From Litoribaculum gwangyangense (GTDB taxonomy: Bacteria; Bacteroidota; Bacteroidia; Flavobacteriales; Flavobacteriaceae): 64,000 nt of DNA. The notes under the pieces are model-generated. The model did no database searches, had not been told where the DNA came from, and saw nothing but the letters and a program-made list of their open reading frames with translations. Of this stretch, positions 26,138 through 34,289 are shown piece after piece; within the stretch, counting starts at the first letter, position 1; every line of letters begins with the position of its first letter. Position numbers and translations under genes: made by a program. The DNA is taken from positions 124,001 to 188,000 of the forward strand of contig NZ_BAABJW010000005.1 of the NCBI RefSeq assembly GCF_039543505.1. Direction: 5' to 3'.

Positions 26138-27477
26138 TGGCATCTAGAAGAGAATTTATAAAGAAAACATCAATGGCAAGTGCTGCTTTAGCAATAGGAA
26201 GTTCAGCTATGGGTATGACCGCCAAGAGTTATAACGGTATTATAGGCTCAAATGAGAGGCTAAACGTTGCCATTGCAGGTTTGGGCAGACGTTTAAACGC
26301 CTTTAAGGCACCCATAGCTATAAAAGAAAGTAATGTTAAATTACTCTATTTGTGTGATGTAATGGAAAGTCAGCGTTTAAAGGGTCTTAAGGCTTTCAGG
26401 GAACACATAAATTACAACCCAGCTTTGGAGAACGATATTAGAAAAGTTTTAGAAGATAAAGATGTTGACATTCTCATTAATGCTACTCCAGACCATTGGC
26501 ACGCACCAGGATCTATTATGGCTATGAAAGCAGGTAAACATGTTTATGTAGAAAAGCCATGCAGCCACAATATGTATGAAAATGAACAATTGGTAAAAGC
26601 GTCCAACTACTTTAACAAAGTGGTTCAAATGGGAAATCAGCAACGTTCATCTGGTCATACCATTGCAATTATAAACGAAATACATAAGGGCGTTATCGGA
26701 AAACCATATAAGGCTGTTGCTTTTTATAACAATGGACGAGGAGAGGTTCCATTACAAAAAAGCGCTCCAATTCCGGAAGGTTTAGATTGGGACTTATGGC
26801 AAGGACCTGCACCAAGACGCTCTTATACTTCCGAAACATGGGATTATAATTGGCATTGGTATGGCTGGGAATATGGTACAGCCGAGGCCGGAAACAACGG
26901 AACTCATGAACTGGATGTGGCACGTTGGGCTTTACAGGTAGATTTTCCTCAACATGTAAAAGTAGAGGCAGAAAAGCGACACTTTATAAATGATGGTTGG
27001 GAAATGTATGATGATATGGAAGCTACCTTTAAATTTGCAGAAGATAAAGTCATTAAATGGGATGGAAAATCAAGAAACAGTTACAATACTTATGGAACCG
27101 GACGTGGCACCATAATTTATGGTACAGAAGGGTCTGTTTATGTTGATAGGAACAAATACATGTTATATGACCGCCAAGGAAAATTGGTTAAAGAGTTTAA
27201 TTCGGCATCAAAAGAGTCAGGTACAGCTTTAGGTGGTGGTGGCGATACATCAACTCAACATGTTCAAAACCTTTTTGAAACCATTCGTGGCAAGTCAAAA
27301 TTAACGGCCCCTATTGATGATGCTAGTAAGAGTATGGCTATGGTGCATTACGCCAATATTGCTTATAGAATTAATGATGGCATAGATATCGATGATAAAA
27401 CGGGCGTGATGTACAATAGAGAGGCCATGAAACTATGGTCAAGAACTTACGAGCCAGGTTGGGATCCTAAATTATAA
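26137..27477 (+). CDS. Tat-exported Gfo/Idh/MocA family oxidoreductase (first copy)
   Basis: This 446-residue NAD(P)-dependent sugar oxidoreductase has a twin-arginine signal (SRREFIKKTSMASAALAIG), so it should be folded with its cofactor before export to the periplasm. The Rossmann motif is VAIAGLGRR (about residue 45). The catalytic loop is VEKPCSHNMYE, with the EKP lysine, and the C-terminal domain contains EAGNNGTHELDVARWAL. It starts on the last base of the DUF1080 stop codon. A tightly bound nucleotide, as in glucose-fructose oxidoreductase, would explain periplasmic action. The proposed job is oxidising or reducing glycosides at C3 together with DUF1080; the exact substrate is unknown. 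Confidence 0.88.
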   Translation: MASRREFIKKTSMASAALAIGSSAMGMTAKSYNGIIGSNERLNVAIAGLGRRLNAFKAPIAIKESNVKLLYLCDVMESQRLKGLKAFREHINYNPALENDIRKVLEDKDVDILINATPDHWHAPGSIMAMKAGKHVYVEKPCSHNMYENEQLVKASNYFNKVVQMGNQQRSSGHTIAIINEIHKGVIGKPYKAVAFYNNGRGEVPLQKSAPIPEGLDWDLWQGPAPRRSYTSETWDYNWHWYGWEYGTAEAGNNGTHELDVARWALQVDFPQHVKVEAEKRHFINDGWEMYDDMEATFKFAEDKVIKWDGKSRNSYNTYGTGRGTIIYGTEGSVYVDRNKYMLYDRQGKLVKEFNSASKESGTALGGGGDTSTQHVQNLFETIRGKSKLTAPIDDASKSMAMVHYANIAYRINDGIDIDDKTGVMYNREAMKLWSRTYEPGWDPKL

Positions 27478-27480
27478 AGT

Positions 27481-28674
27481 TTGAAAAGACGCTCATTTAT
27501 AAAGAAAACAGCTACAGTTACTGCAGGTATTGCAAGTTCATCCTATTTATATGGCCAGGTAATGTCTAATATAAATGCGAATAGCACTATAAACATTGGA
27601 GTTATAGGCACAGGAGATCGTGGAGGAGGCCTTACAACACTATTAAATTCTATAAATGATTTAAAAGTGGTGGCATCTTGCGATATATTGCCATTCAGAT
27701 TAAAGGCAGGGGTTTCTAAAGCCAATTCAAATCCAATAGGGTATTTAGATTATAGAAAATTATTAGACAATAAGGATGTTGATGCGGTTATTATAGCAAC
27801 ACCGTTCAATACGCATTCTAAAATGGCTATAGATGCGCTTGAGGCTGGCAAGCATATATATTGCGAAAAGACTTTAGCAAAAGGTTATGATGGTATTATG
27901 GATTTAGTTAGTAAAACAAAAGATTCAAATTTGATATTTCAAACGGGCCATCAATACCATAGCTCAAGACTTTATATCCATGTTGTCGATTTAATTCAAC
28001 AGGGAAAAGTTGGTAATATTACTGCCTTTGAGTGCCAATGGAACAGACATGGAAACTGGAGAAGACCAGTTCCCGAACCTAAACTTGAAAAGGCTATAAA
28101 TTGGAGGATGTATCGAGAATTCTCTGGAGGGTTGACTGCTGAATTATGTTCACACCAAATCGATTTTGTAAACTGGGTACTCAATGCCACACCAAACCAG
28201 GTTATGGGTGTTGGTGGAGTAGATTATTGGCAAGACGGAAGGGAAACCTATGATAATGTGCATTTAATGTATACCTATCCCAACGGGATCAAGGCAAAAT
28301 TCACTTGCTTAACAAGTAATGCTAAAGATGGCTACCAAATTAAGGTGATAGGTGATCTAGGTACTATTATTATTGATACCAAGAACGCTTGGTTCTATCC
28401 AGAAGGTAAAAAGAAGTATAAGGTTATAGAGGATGTTGATGGTGTTAGTGGCGCTACTGCCCAATGGGATAAGGATAAAGGTTCTAAAATAGATGTAGAG
28501 CACTTAGACCCCAGTAAGCAAGCCCTTTTAGATTTTAAGGCCTCCATTTTAAATAATAAAATTCCCCAATCTAATGTCATCACTGGCGCTAAAGCAGCTA
28601 TTTGCGTTCAAATGGGATTGGATGCTATGTATAATAACAAAATCGTGAAATGTAATAATATGTTTCAGATATAG
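27481..28674 (+). CDS. Tat-exported Gfo/Idh/MocA family oxidoreductase (second copy)
   Basis: This 397-residue protein starts at a TTG (MKRRSFIKKTATVTAG), three bases after the previous stop. It has a twin-arginine signal and a Rossmann motif INIGVIGTGDRGGG. The usual EKP is CEKTLAKGYDG, with Thr in place of Pro, and the substrate-domain motif is ELCSHQIDFVNWVL. It is only distantly related to the first copy, so the two probably act on different substrates or run opposite steps, such as oxidation before and reduction after keto-glycoside cleavage. That division is inference. It forms a compact unit with the DUF1080 gene. Confidence 0.87.
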   Translation: MKRRSFIKKTATVTAGIASSSYLYGQVMSNINANSTINIGVIGTGDRGGGLTTLLNSINDLKVVASCDILPFRLKAGVSKANSNPIGYLDYRKLLDNKDVDAVIIATPFNTHSKMAIDALEAGKHIYCEKTLAKGYDGIMDLVSKTKDSNLIFQTGHQYHSSRLYIHVVDLIQQGKVGNITAFECQWNRHGNWRRPVPEPKLEKAINWRMYREFSGGLTAELCSHQIDFVNWVLNATPNQVMGVGGVDYWQDGRETYDNVHLMYTYPNGIKAKFTCLTSNAKDGYQIKVIGDLGTIIIDTKNAWFYPEGKKKYKVIEDVDGVSGATAQWDKDKGSKIDVEHLDPSKQALLDFKASILNNKIPQSNVITGAKAAICVQMGLDAMYNNKIVKCNNMFQI

Positions 28675-28689
28675 AAAAAACTTTAATAT

Positions 28690-29535
28690 ATGTTTAGACT
28701 AAACACATGCATCCTTTTAGTATTTCTAGTATTTCAATCTGTGGGTTTTTCCCAAGAACGACTTTTATACAAACAAATCGATTCAGTAAATCTATTTATG
28801 GATGTTTATCGTCCAGAAAATTTTAATTATTCAAAAAAATACCCTGCCATGATTTTCTTTTTTGGTGGTGGGTGGAGCAAAGGAAGTATTGGACAATTTG
28901 AACCCCATGCTAAGTTTTTTTCGAGAAGAGGTTTAGTTTGTTTTCTAGTAGATTATAGGGTTTCTAAAAAATATAATACAACGCCCATAGAATCTTTGAA
29001 AGATGCGAAATCGGCTATTAGGTTTATTAGGGAACGGGCAAATATATTTCAAATAGATAGTTCAAAAATAATTGCTGTTGGAGGTTCGGCAGGTGGGCAT
29101 TTGGCTGCGGCTTCAGCTCTGATAAGTGGGTTTAATGAGTCCTCAGATAATTTAACCATTAGTCCAGCTCCAAATGCATTGGTTCTTATGAACCCGGTAA
29201 TTGATAATGGTCCAGGGGGTTATGGTTTTGATAGAATTGGAAATTTATATAAAAACTTTTCACCTCTTCACAATATTGTTTCGGGTGCTCCGCCTACTAT
29301 TATCTTTTTAGGTACCGAAGATAATTTAGTGCCAGTCGAAACCGCAAAATACTATCAAAAAGTAATGGAAAAAGTTGGAAGTAGATGTGAACTTATTTTA
29401 TATGAAGGGCAAAAACACGGGTTTTTTAACTACGATAGAAGTTTTGAGCATTATAAAAAAACCGTCCTAGCTACTGATAATTTTTTACGGTCTCTTGGTT
29501 ATTTGGAGATTGAACCTATTATTAAAATTGAATAA
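28690..29535 (+). CDS. Secreted alpha/beta-hydrolase, probable carbohydrate esterase (copy 1)
   Basis: This 281-residue protein has a signal peptide (residues 1-21, ending SVGFSQ) and a full alpha/beta-hydrolase fold. The oxyanion segment is FFFGGGWSKGS, the nucleophile Ser133 lies in GGSAGG, the probable acid is Asp211 in GTEDNLVP and the His is 243 in GQKHGFF. Relatives of this kind are acetyl-xylan or feruloyl-type esterases within polysaccharide loci, so removal of acetyl or other ester groups is likely. It follows the second oxidoreductase by 15 bases. A close paralogue of the same length lies at 57440-58285. Confidence 0.85.
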   Translation: MFRLNTCILLVFLVFQSVGFSQERLLYKQIDSVNLFMDVYRPENFNYSKKYPAMIFFFGGGWSKGSIGQFEPHAKFFSRRGLVCFLVDYRVSKKYNTTPIESLKDAKSAIRFIRERANIFQIDSSKIIAVGGSAGGHLAAASALISGFNESSDNLTISPAPNALVLMNPVIDNGPGGYGFDRIGNLYKNFSPLHNIVSGAPPTIIFLGTEDNLVPVETAKYYQKVMEKVGSRCELILYEGQKHGFFNYDRSFEHYKKTVLATDNFLRSLGYLEIEPIIKIE

Positions 29536-29559
29536 TATGACTATTAAAAGATTTTTTCT

Positions 29560-31017
29560 ATGAATATTAAAATTTCCATTATCCATATTAAATTAGCTTT
29601 ATTCATTTTTTCTATCTGTTCATTTAGTTGTAAACAAGTTAAAGACTTCGAAAAACAGGAAGATTTCAATCAAAAACCTAATGTTTTACTCATTTGTATT
29701 GACGATTTGCGTCCAGAATTAAAGTCTTTTGGTGCAGATTATATCATATCACCCAACATGGATGATCTGGCTCAAAAAGGTATTTCCTTCAAAAAGCATT
29801 TTGTTAATGCCCCAAGCTGCGGGCCTTCCAGATATACATTGTTAGCCGGTAAATATGGACTTGCTAATAATGATGCTTTGTTCCTAAGAGCTCAAAAAAT
29901 AGCGGATTCAAGCACCCATGTAGACCCTACTATGCCCGAATGGTTTAAATCTCATGGCTATAAAACAGTATCCGTAGGTAAAGTATCCCATCACCCAGGA
30001 GGCCGAGGCGGAAAAGATTGGAATGATAGCACAGTTATTGAAATTCCTAATGCTTGGGATAGGCACCTTATGCCAGTAGGTCCGTGGAAGCATCCACGCG
30101 GTACTATGCATGGACTCGCAAATGGAGAAATAAGAAAGATAACCAATGAAATGGATGTTTTTCAATCCGCAGTAGGAAACAATGTTAAATATCCAGATGA
30201 CCTTATAACTGATGAAGCAATCAATCAATTAAAGGAATTAACAACTAATAAAAACCAACCCTTTTTTCTAGCCGTTGGTATCATTAAACCTCATTTACCT
30301 TTTGGAGCCCCAAAGTCTTATTATGATTTGTATCATAATGTAACCTTACCTCCTGTTGCACATCCAGAAAAACCAAAGGAAAAAACAACTTGGCATAACT
30401 CGTTTGAATTTATGAAATACAATCGTTGGGGAAAAGACCCAAATACAGATCCAGAATTCGCGGAAGACGTGCGTCGCCATTATGCGGCCTGTGTAACTTA
30501 TGCCGATGCACAAGTAGGTAAAATAATGAATGAACTAAAACAAAGCGGCGCTGATAAAAATACTATTGTTGTGCTCTGGGGGGACCATGGCTGGCATTTG
30601 GGGGAACATGCTATTTGGGGTAAGCATAGCTTGTTTGAGGAATCTTTGCATTCACCACTCATTATTTACGATCCAATAAGCAAACACGGTAAGCAGGAGG
30701 TAAAACAGGTTGTTGAAACTTTAGATATTTTTCCTACTTTATGTGAATTAACAGGAGTGGATATTCCAGAATTTGCGGAAGGCATATCCTTAATGGCAAC
30801 ATTAAAAGCTAACAATACTTTTTCAAAAGGTGCCATAGCCTACACGCCAAAAGCGCGAACTATTAGAAACAAAACCCATAGATTAATTCTTCATAACGAT
30901 GGGTTTGTAGAATTGTACGACCATTCTAAAGATGATAATGAGATTTTAAATGTTGCGAACCTGCATCCAGATATTGTTAATGAGATGACAAAACTCTTGA
31001 TACGGAAAAGACCTTAA
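29560..31017 (+). CDS. Sulfatase, iduronate-2-sulfatase-like (S1 family) lipoprotein
   Basis: This 485-residue type I sulfatase is anchored as a lipoprotein (lipobox FSICSFSC). The maturation motif is CGPSR, with Cys87 the residue to be converted to formylglycine. The metal site begins ICIDDLRPELKSFG, and a second metal site is LWGDHGWHLGEHAIWGKHSLFEE. The overall pattern (PSCGPSR, GKVSHHPGG, AVGIIKPHLPF) resembles the iduronate-2-sulfatase group, although true iduronate activity is not implied. The residue after the motif is Tyr (SRYTLLAG) where Ala is usual. It is 24 bases downstream of the esterase gene, in the same operon. Confidence 0.92.
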   Translation: MNIKISIIHIKLALFIFSICSFSCKQVKDFEKQEDFNQKPNVLLICIDDLRPELKSFGADYIISPNMDDLAQKGISFKKHFVNAPSCGPSRYTLLAGKYGLANNDALFLRAQKIADSSTHVDPTMPEWFKSHGYKTVSVGKVSHHPGGRGGKDWNDSTVIEIPNAWDRHLMPVGPWKHPRGTMHGLANGEIRKITNEMDVFQSAVGNNVKYPDDLITDEAINQLKELTTNKNQPFFLAVGIIKPHLPFGAPKSYYDLYHNVTLPPVAHPEKPKEKTTWHNSFEFMKYNRWGKDPNTDPEFAEDVRRHYAACVTYADAQVGKIMNELKQSGADKNTIVVLWGDHGWHLGEHAIWGKHSLFEESLHSPLIIYDPISKHGKQEVKQVVETLDIFPTLCELTGVDIPEFAEGISLMATLKANNTFSKGAIAYTPKARTIRNKTHRLILHNDGFVELYDHSKDDNEILNVANLHPDIVNEMTKLLIRKRP

Positions 31018-31060
31018 TTATACAATTATGTTTTTATGAACTAACTCATTATAGTTAATT

Positions 31061-32968
31061 ATGAATCAAGATTTAAGAAATACCTTCTACACTAATAAAA
31101 ACAATAAACTTTATGTGTTTTTTTTATCTATTTTCTTTTTAAGTTATTTCTCCTACTCGCAAAATATTGAAACCTATATTTCAGACAATAAAGCTAGTAT
31201 CTCACTAATAAAAAAAGGAAAGGAAATTAGGGTTGAAGCCTATATTCCTCAAGGTATTACTGAATTTGAGCTCCGCATTGATTCCGATAGAAATTATCCA
31301 GTTTCAAGCGCGCGAGATATCGCCTCCTCTGACCCAGATCCCATATTTAGGGATTCAATGTATCAAAGTTCTCCTTTAGATGTTAGATACCCAATAGTTG
31401 ATATAGAATTGGAGACAGGGATGGACGGAATTTGTATTTTTGAGAATGAACCTAAAGGCGAATACATTTTTGGAGGTCCTTTTTTTAGAGAAAGTCTGCC
31501 TTTGTCAAAAGTAATTTGCTTGCCTTCCCATAAACTTGAGTATTGGGAAAATTCACTGATGCTAGACCATGAGACGCCTAATATTGAAAGGATTTACCTT
31601 CGAAAGGTGTTTCCAGTCATATTAAGAAATTTTAGACATACTATTAACCTGCTTTCTGAAGAGTGGTCTGGAAAAGTAAGCATTGCCGTTAATAAAAATG
31701 AGAAGTCTATAGAAATTGCTTCAGCTTACATTGATAAGCAACAAGGTTTATTAGAGAAGGCAAAAGTTCTTGAAGACATGAAAGGCAGTGAACTATCCAG
31801 AAAGCGTTTAATAAATGCACTAGATTTATTAATACAAGATGGACTACGACGACAAAACAACAACCCACACAGCCCAACCTATGGAAACCTCTATGCTTTT
31901 TATGATTTGGAAGCAAAAACACACCGTACCAATTACTGGAACTGGGCGGGTACTCAATATGTAAAGATGGTTGTTGACGCCATTAAAATACCTGAAATAC
32001 AAAAAGTATATGATACCAAAGAATTACTACACGCCGTTGACAAGATAGGCCGCAATGCACTCAGATATCAGTTGAAGGAAGAAAACCACCCAGCCGATGG
32101 TTCTTTTATGGTGATATGGTCACGTAGGTTTAATAGATATACCAAATGGATAGGCACTTCCGATTCTGGGGTAATAGTGCGTTGGGCTTTGATTCCTCTT
32201 TTTGAGGCTACTGGCGATAGTACCTATTTAGAAGCTTCAAAATATTGGTGTCTTAAAAAAGGTGAAATGTTAAAGGAATTTGAAGTACTTCCACATTATT
32301 ATAGATATGACGAAAATCGATTTAATGACCGTATTCTAGATGAAACAGGATGGGATCCTGAAGGACATGCCGCTTTATATGAATTAACAGGGGACAATCG
32401 CTTTAGAGAAATAGGCAAGGAATTTATGGATAAGCATATGAAAGTGTTTCAAAGAGAAGATGGCCTTTGGCACAGAGCTTATGATTGGACAAAACAAGAA
32501 CATATTGAAACCATTAAAATGACACGTGGTTTAGGTTGGGCCATGGAAGGTTTACTAGCAATGAACCGTATGTATCCAGATACTATCTACCTTGATTATG
32601 CGAAAAAACTTGCCGAAAATTTGAAAAATGCTCAAAATCAAGATGGTTCTTGGTCTTTTATATTTGATGAAAATCCGAAAGAGGTTGGTGTTTCCGAAAA
32701 AGGCACAGCACTTTGGAGTTTGCTATTTTATCAGTTATATGAAGCTACTGGGAAATCAGAATATTTAAACACAGCAAGAGGTGCATTGAAATGGTGCTTG
32801 GAAAACCAATATACAGGACCAGATGTTGAGGCCGTGGGAGGCTTAGTTGGCAGTACACCCGCATCAATGGTTGGAATTAGACAGTATTTTCCAGCCAGTT
32901 GCGCTTATACAACTGGATTTTTTGGAATGGCAATTTTGGAAGAACTTAAGTATTTGGGTGTAAAATAA
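31061..32968 (+). CDS. GH88/GH105-like (alpha/alpha)6-barrel enzyme with unrecognised N-terminal domain
   Basis: This 635-residue secreted protein has a signal peptide of about 34 residues ending SYFSYSQ. An N-terminal region of about 200 residues, mostly beta, is not recognised. From about residue 235 to the end it is an alpha-toroid: NLYAFYDLEAKTHRTNYWNWAG, then DETGWDPEGHAALYELTG, RGLGWAMEGLLAMNRMYPD and NAQNQDGSW. The RGxGW-EGL and Q-DGSW patterns are those of unsaturated-uronyl hydrolases (GH88/GH105), which cleave the 4,5-unsaturated uronate left by lyases. The paired catalytic Asp residues cannot be placed securely, so it could be another alpha-toroid glycosidase or a lyase. No recognisable polysaccharide lyase is encoded in the window. 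Confidence 0.65.
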   Translation: MNQDLRNTFYTNKNNKLYVFFLSIFFLSYFSYSQNIETYISDNKASISLIKKGKEIRVEAYIPQGITEFELRIDSDRNYPVSSARDIASSDPDPIFRDSMYQSSPLDVRYPIVDIELETGMDGICIFENEPKGEYIFGGPFFRESLPLSKVICLPSHKLEYWENSLMLDHETPNIERIYLRKVFPVILRNFRHTINLLSEEWSGKVSIAVNKNEKSIEIASAYIDKQQGLLEKAKVLEDMKGSELSRKRLINALDLLIQDGLRRQNNNPHSPTYGNLYAFYDLEAKTHRTNYWNWAGTQYVKMVVDAIKIPEIQKVYDTKELLHAVDKIGRNALRYQLKEENHPADGSFMVIWSRRFNRYTKWIGTSDSGVIVRWALIPLFEATGDSTYLEASKYWCLKKGEMLKEFEVLPHYYRYDENRFNDRILDETGWDPEGHAALYELTGDNRFREIGKEFMDKHMKVFQREDGLWHRAYDWTKQEHIETIKMTRGLGWAMEGLLAMNRMYPDTIYLDYAKKLAENLKNAQNQDGSWSFIFDENPKEVGVSEKGTALWSLLFYQLYEATGKSEYLNTARGALKWCLENQYTGPDVEAVGGLVGSTPASMVGIRQYFPASCAYTTGFFGMAILEELKYLGVK

Positions 32969-33051
32969 TCGCATAAGCCCAATACATCAAATATTATAAA
33001 AAACGCCTTTAAATAGGATAATTTCAGTATTAATTACTAAAAATAAATAAA

Positions 33052-34113
33052 ATGAATGTTAATTTTAAAACAATTGAAAAAAATGCGACACACGTGATGT
33101 TGTGTTTTATTTTATTATTTTCTGGTTTAGTAGGTTTTTGCCAAAGCTACCCTAATCCATATCAACTAGTTGAGAACTGGGCTAAATTACCAGAAGGTAG
33201 AACTATGGGGGCTGTTGGTAAGGTAACTATTGATCCTGATGGTGAACATATTTGGGCAGTTATTAGATGTGATGCAATAGAACCTGATCGGTTTGGTGAT
33301 GAGTGCCTTGATTCAGATTTGGATCCAATACTCAAATTTGACCAAAATGGAAATGTGGTCCAAAGCTTTGGTGCTGGAATGTTTATTTGGCCCCATGGTA
33401 TTGATGTTGATAAAGAAGGTAATGTTTGGGTTACAGAAGCCGTTTCAGATAAGCGAAGACCTGAAGGGGATAAAAGAGGTCATCAGGTCATAAAATTTAG
33501 TCCTGATGGAAAAGTATTAATGGTATTAGGAAAACCTGGAATAGCAGGAAATGGAGAATATGAATTCAATTCTCCGGCAGATATTATTGTTGCCGACAAT
33601 GGTAATATTTTTGTTGCTGATGGACATAGTCAAGAGGGCAATAATCGGGTCATGAAGTTTTCACCTGACGGAACTTTTATTAAGTCTTGGGGAAAGACTG
33701 GATATGGACCAGGCGAATTTAAAAGTCTTCACGCACTTGATATAGATTCTCGCGGCAGGATTTTTGTCGCCGACAGAGGAAACAACAGGTTACAGATTTT
33801 TGACCAAGAAGGAAATTTTATTTCTCAGTGGACTCAATTTGGAAAACCTAGTGGTCTGGCTTTCGATGAACATGATAAAATTTATGTAGCTGATTCTGAA
33901 TCAGACAATTTACAAAATCCTGGCTGGGAAATGGGAATCCGTATCGGTGATGCAAATTTAGGTTGGGTAGATTACTTCATACGTTTGCCAACATTCGATC
34001 CACAAAACACAAAAACAAACGGTGCAGAATTTATTGCAGTTGATAAATATGGAAACATTTTTGGAGGAGAACCAGGGCCTCGGAAATTGCAAAAGTATGT
34101 GAGAGTCCGTTGA
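33052..34113 (+). CDS. Secreted NHL-repeat beta-propeller protein
   Basis: This 353-residue protein has a signal peptide ending LVGFCQ at about residue 33. About six NHL-type blades follow, for example GIDVDKEGNVWVTEA, DIIVADNGNIFVADG, ALDIDSRGRIFVADRGNNRLQIFD and GLAFDEHDKIYVADS. The pattern resembles the peptidyl-alpha-hydroxyglycine amidating lyase-like group, but many such proteins in algal-polysaccharide loci have no known enzyme activity. A lyase or binding role is possible. It is the last gene of this operon segment and is followed by a strong terminator hairpin. Confidence 0.75.
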   Translation: MNVNFKTIEKNATHVMLCFILLFSGLVGFCQSYPNPYQLVENWAKLPEGRTMGAVGKVTIDPDGEHIWAVIRCDAIEPDRFGDECLDSDLDPILKFDQNGNVVQSFGAGMFIWPHGIDVDKEGNVWVTEAVSDKRRPEGDKRGHQVIKFSPDGKVLMVLGKPGIAGNGEYEFNSPADIIVADNGNIFVADGHSQEGNNRVMKFSPDGTFIKSWGKTGYGPGEFKSLHALDIDSRGRIFVADRGNNRLQIFDQEGNFISQWTQFGKPSGLAFDEHDKIYVADSESDNLQNPGWEMGIRIGDANLGWVDYFIRLPTFDPQNTKTNGAEFIAVDKYGNIFGGEPGPRKLQKYVRVR

Positions 34114-34156
34114 TAAATCTTTTAATCATTCCCTATTTTCCAATTTTATTAAATTT

Positions 34157-34194
34157 AAAAACCTTAGATTTTCGAAAGATCTAAGGTTTTGTGT
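34157..34194. terminator. Terminator hairpin after the propeller gene
   Basis: AAACCTTAGAT pairs with ATCTAAGGTTT and a T-rich stretch follows. It lies between the convergent propeller and sulfatase genes, so it can serve both strands. Confidence 0.8.
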
Positions 34195-34289
34195 TTCTTT
34201 TATGTACTCTTTTTAGCACTTCAGTTTTATTCTACAAAAACTTCTGTATCTCTATTAAGTTTAAATTTCAAAGGCTATCTATGATTATT

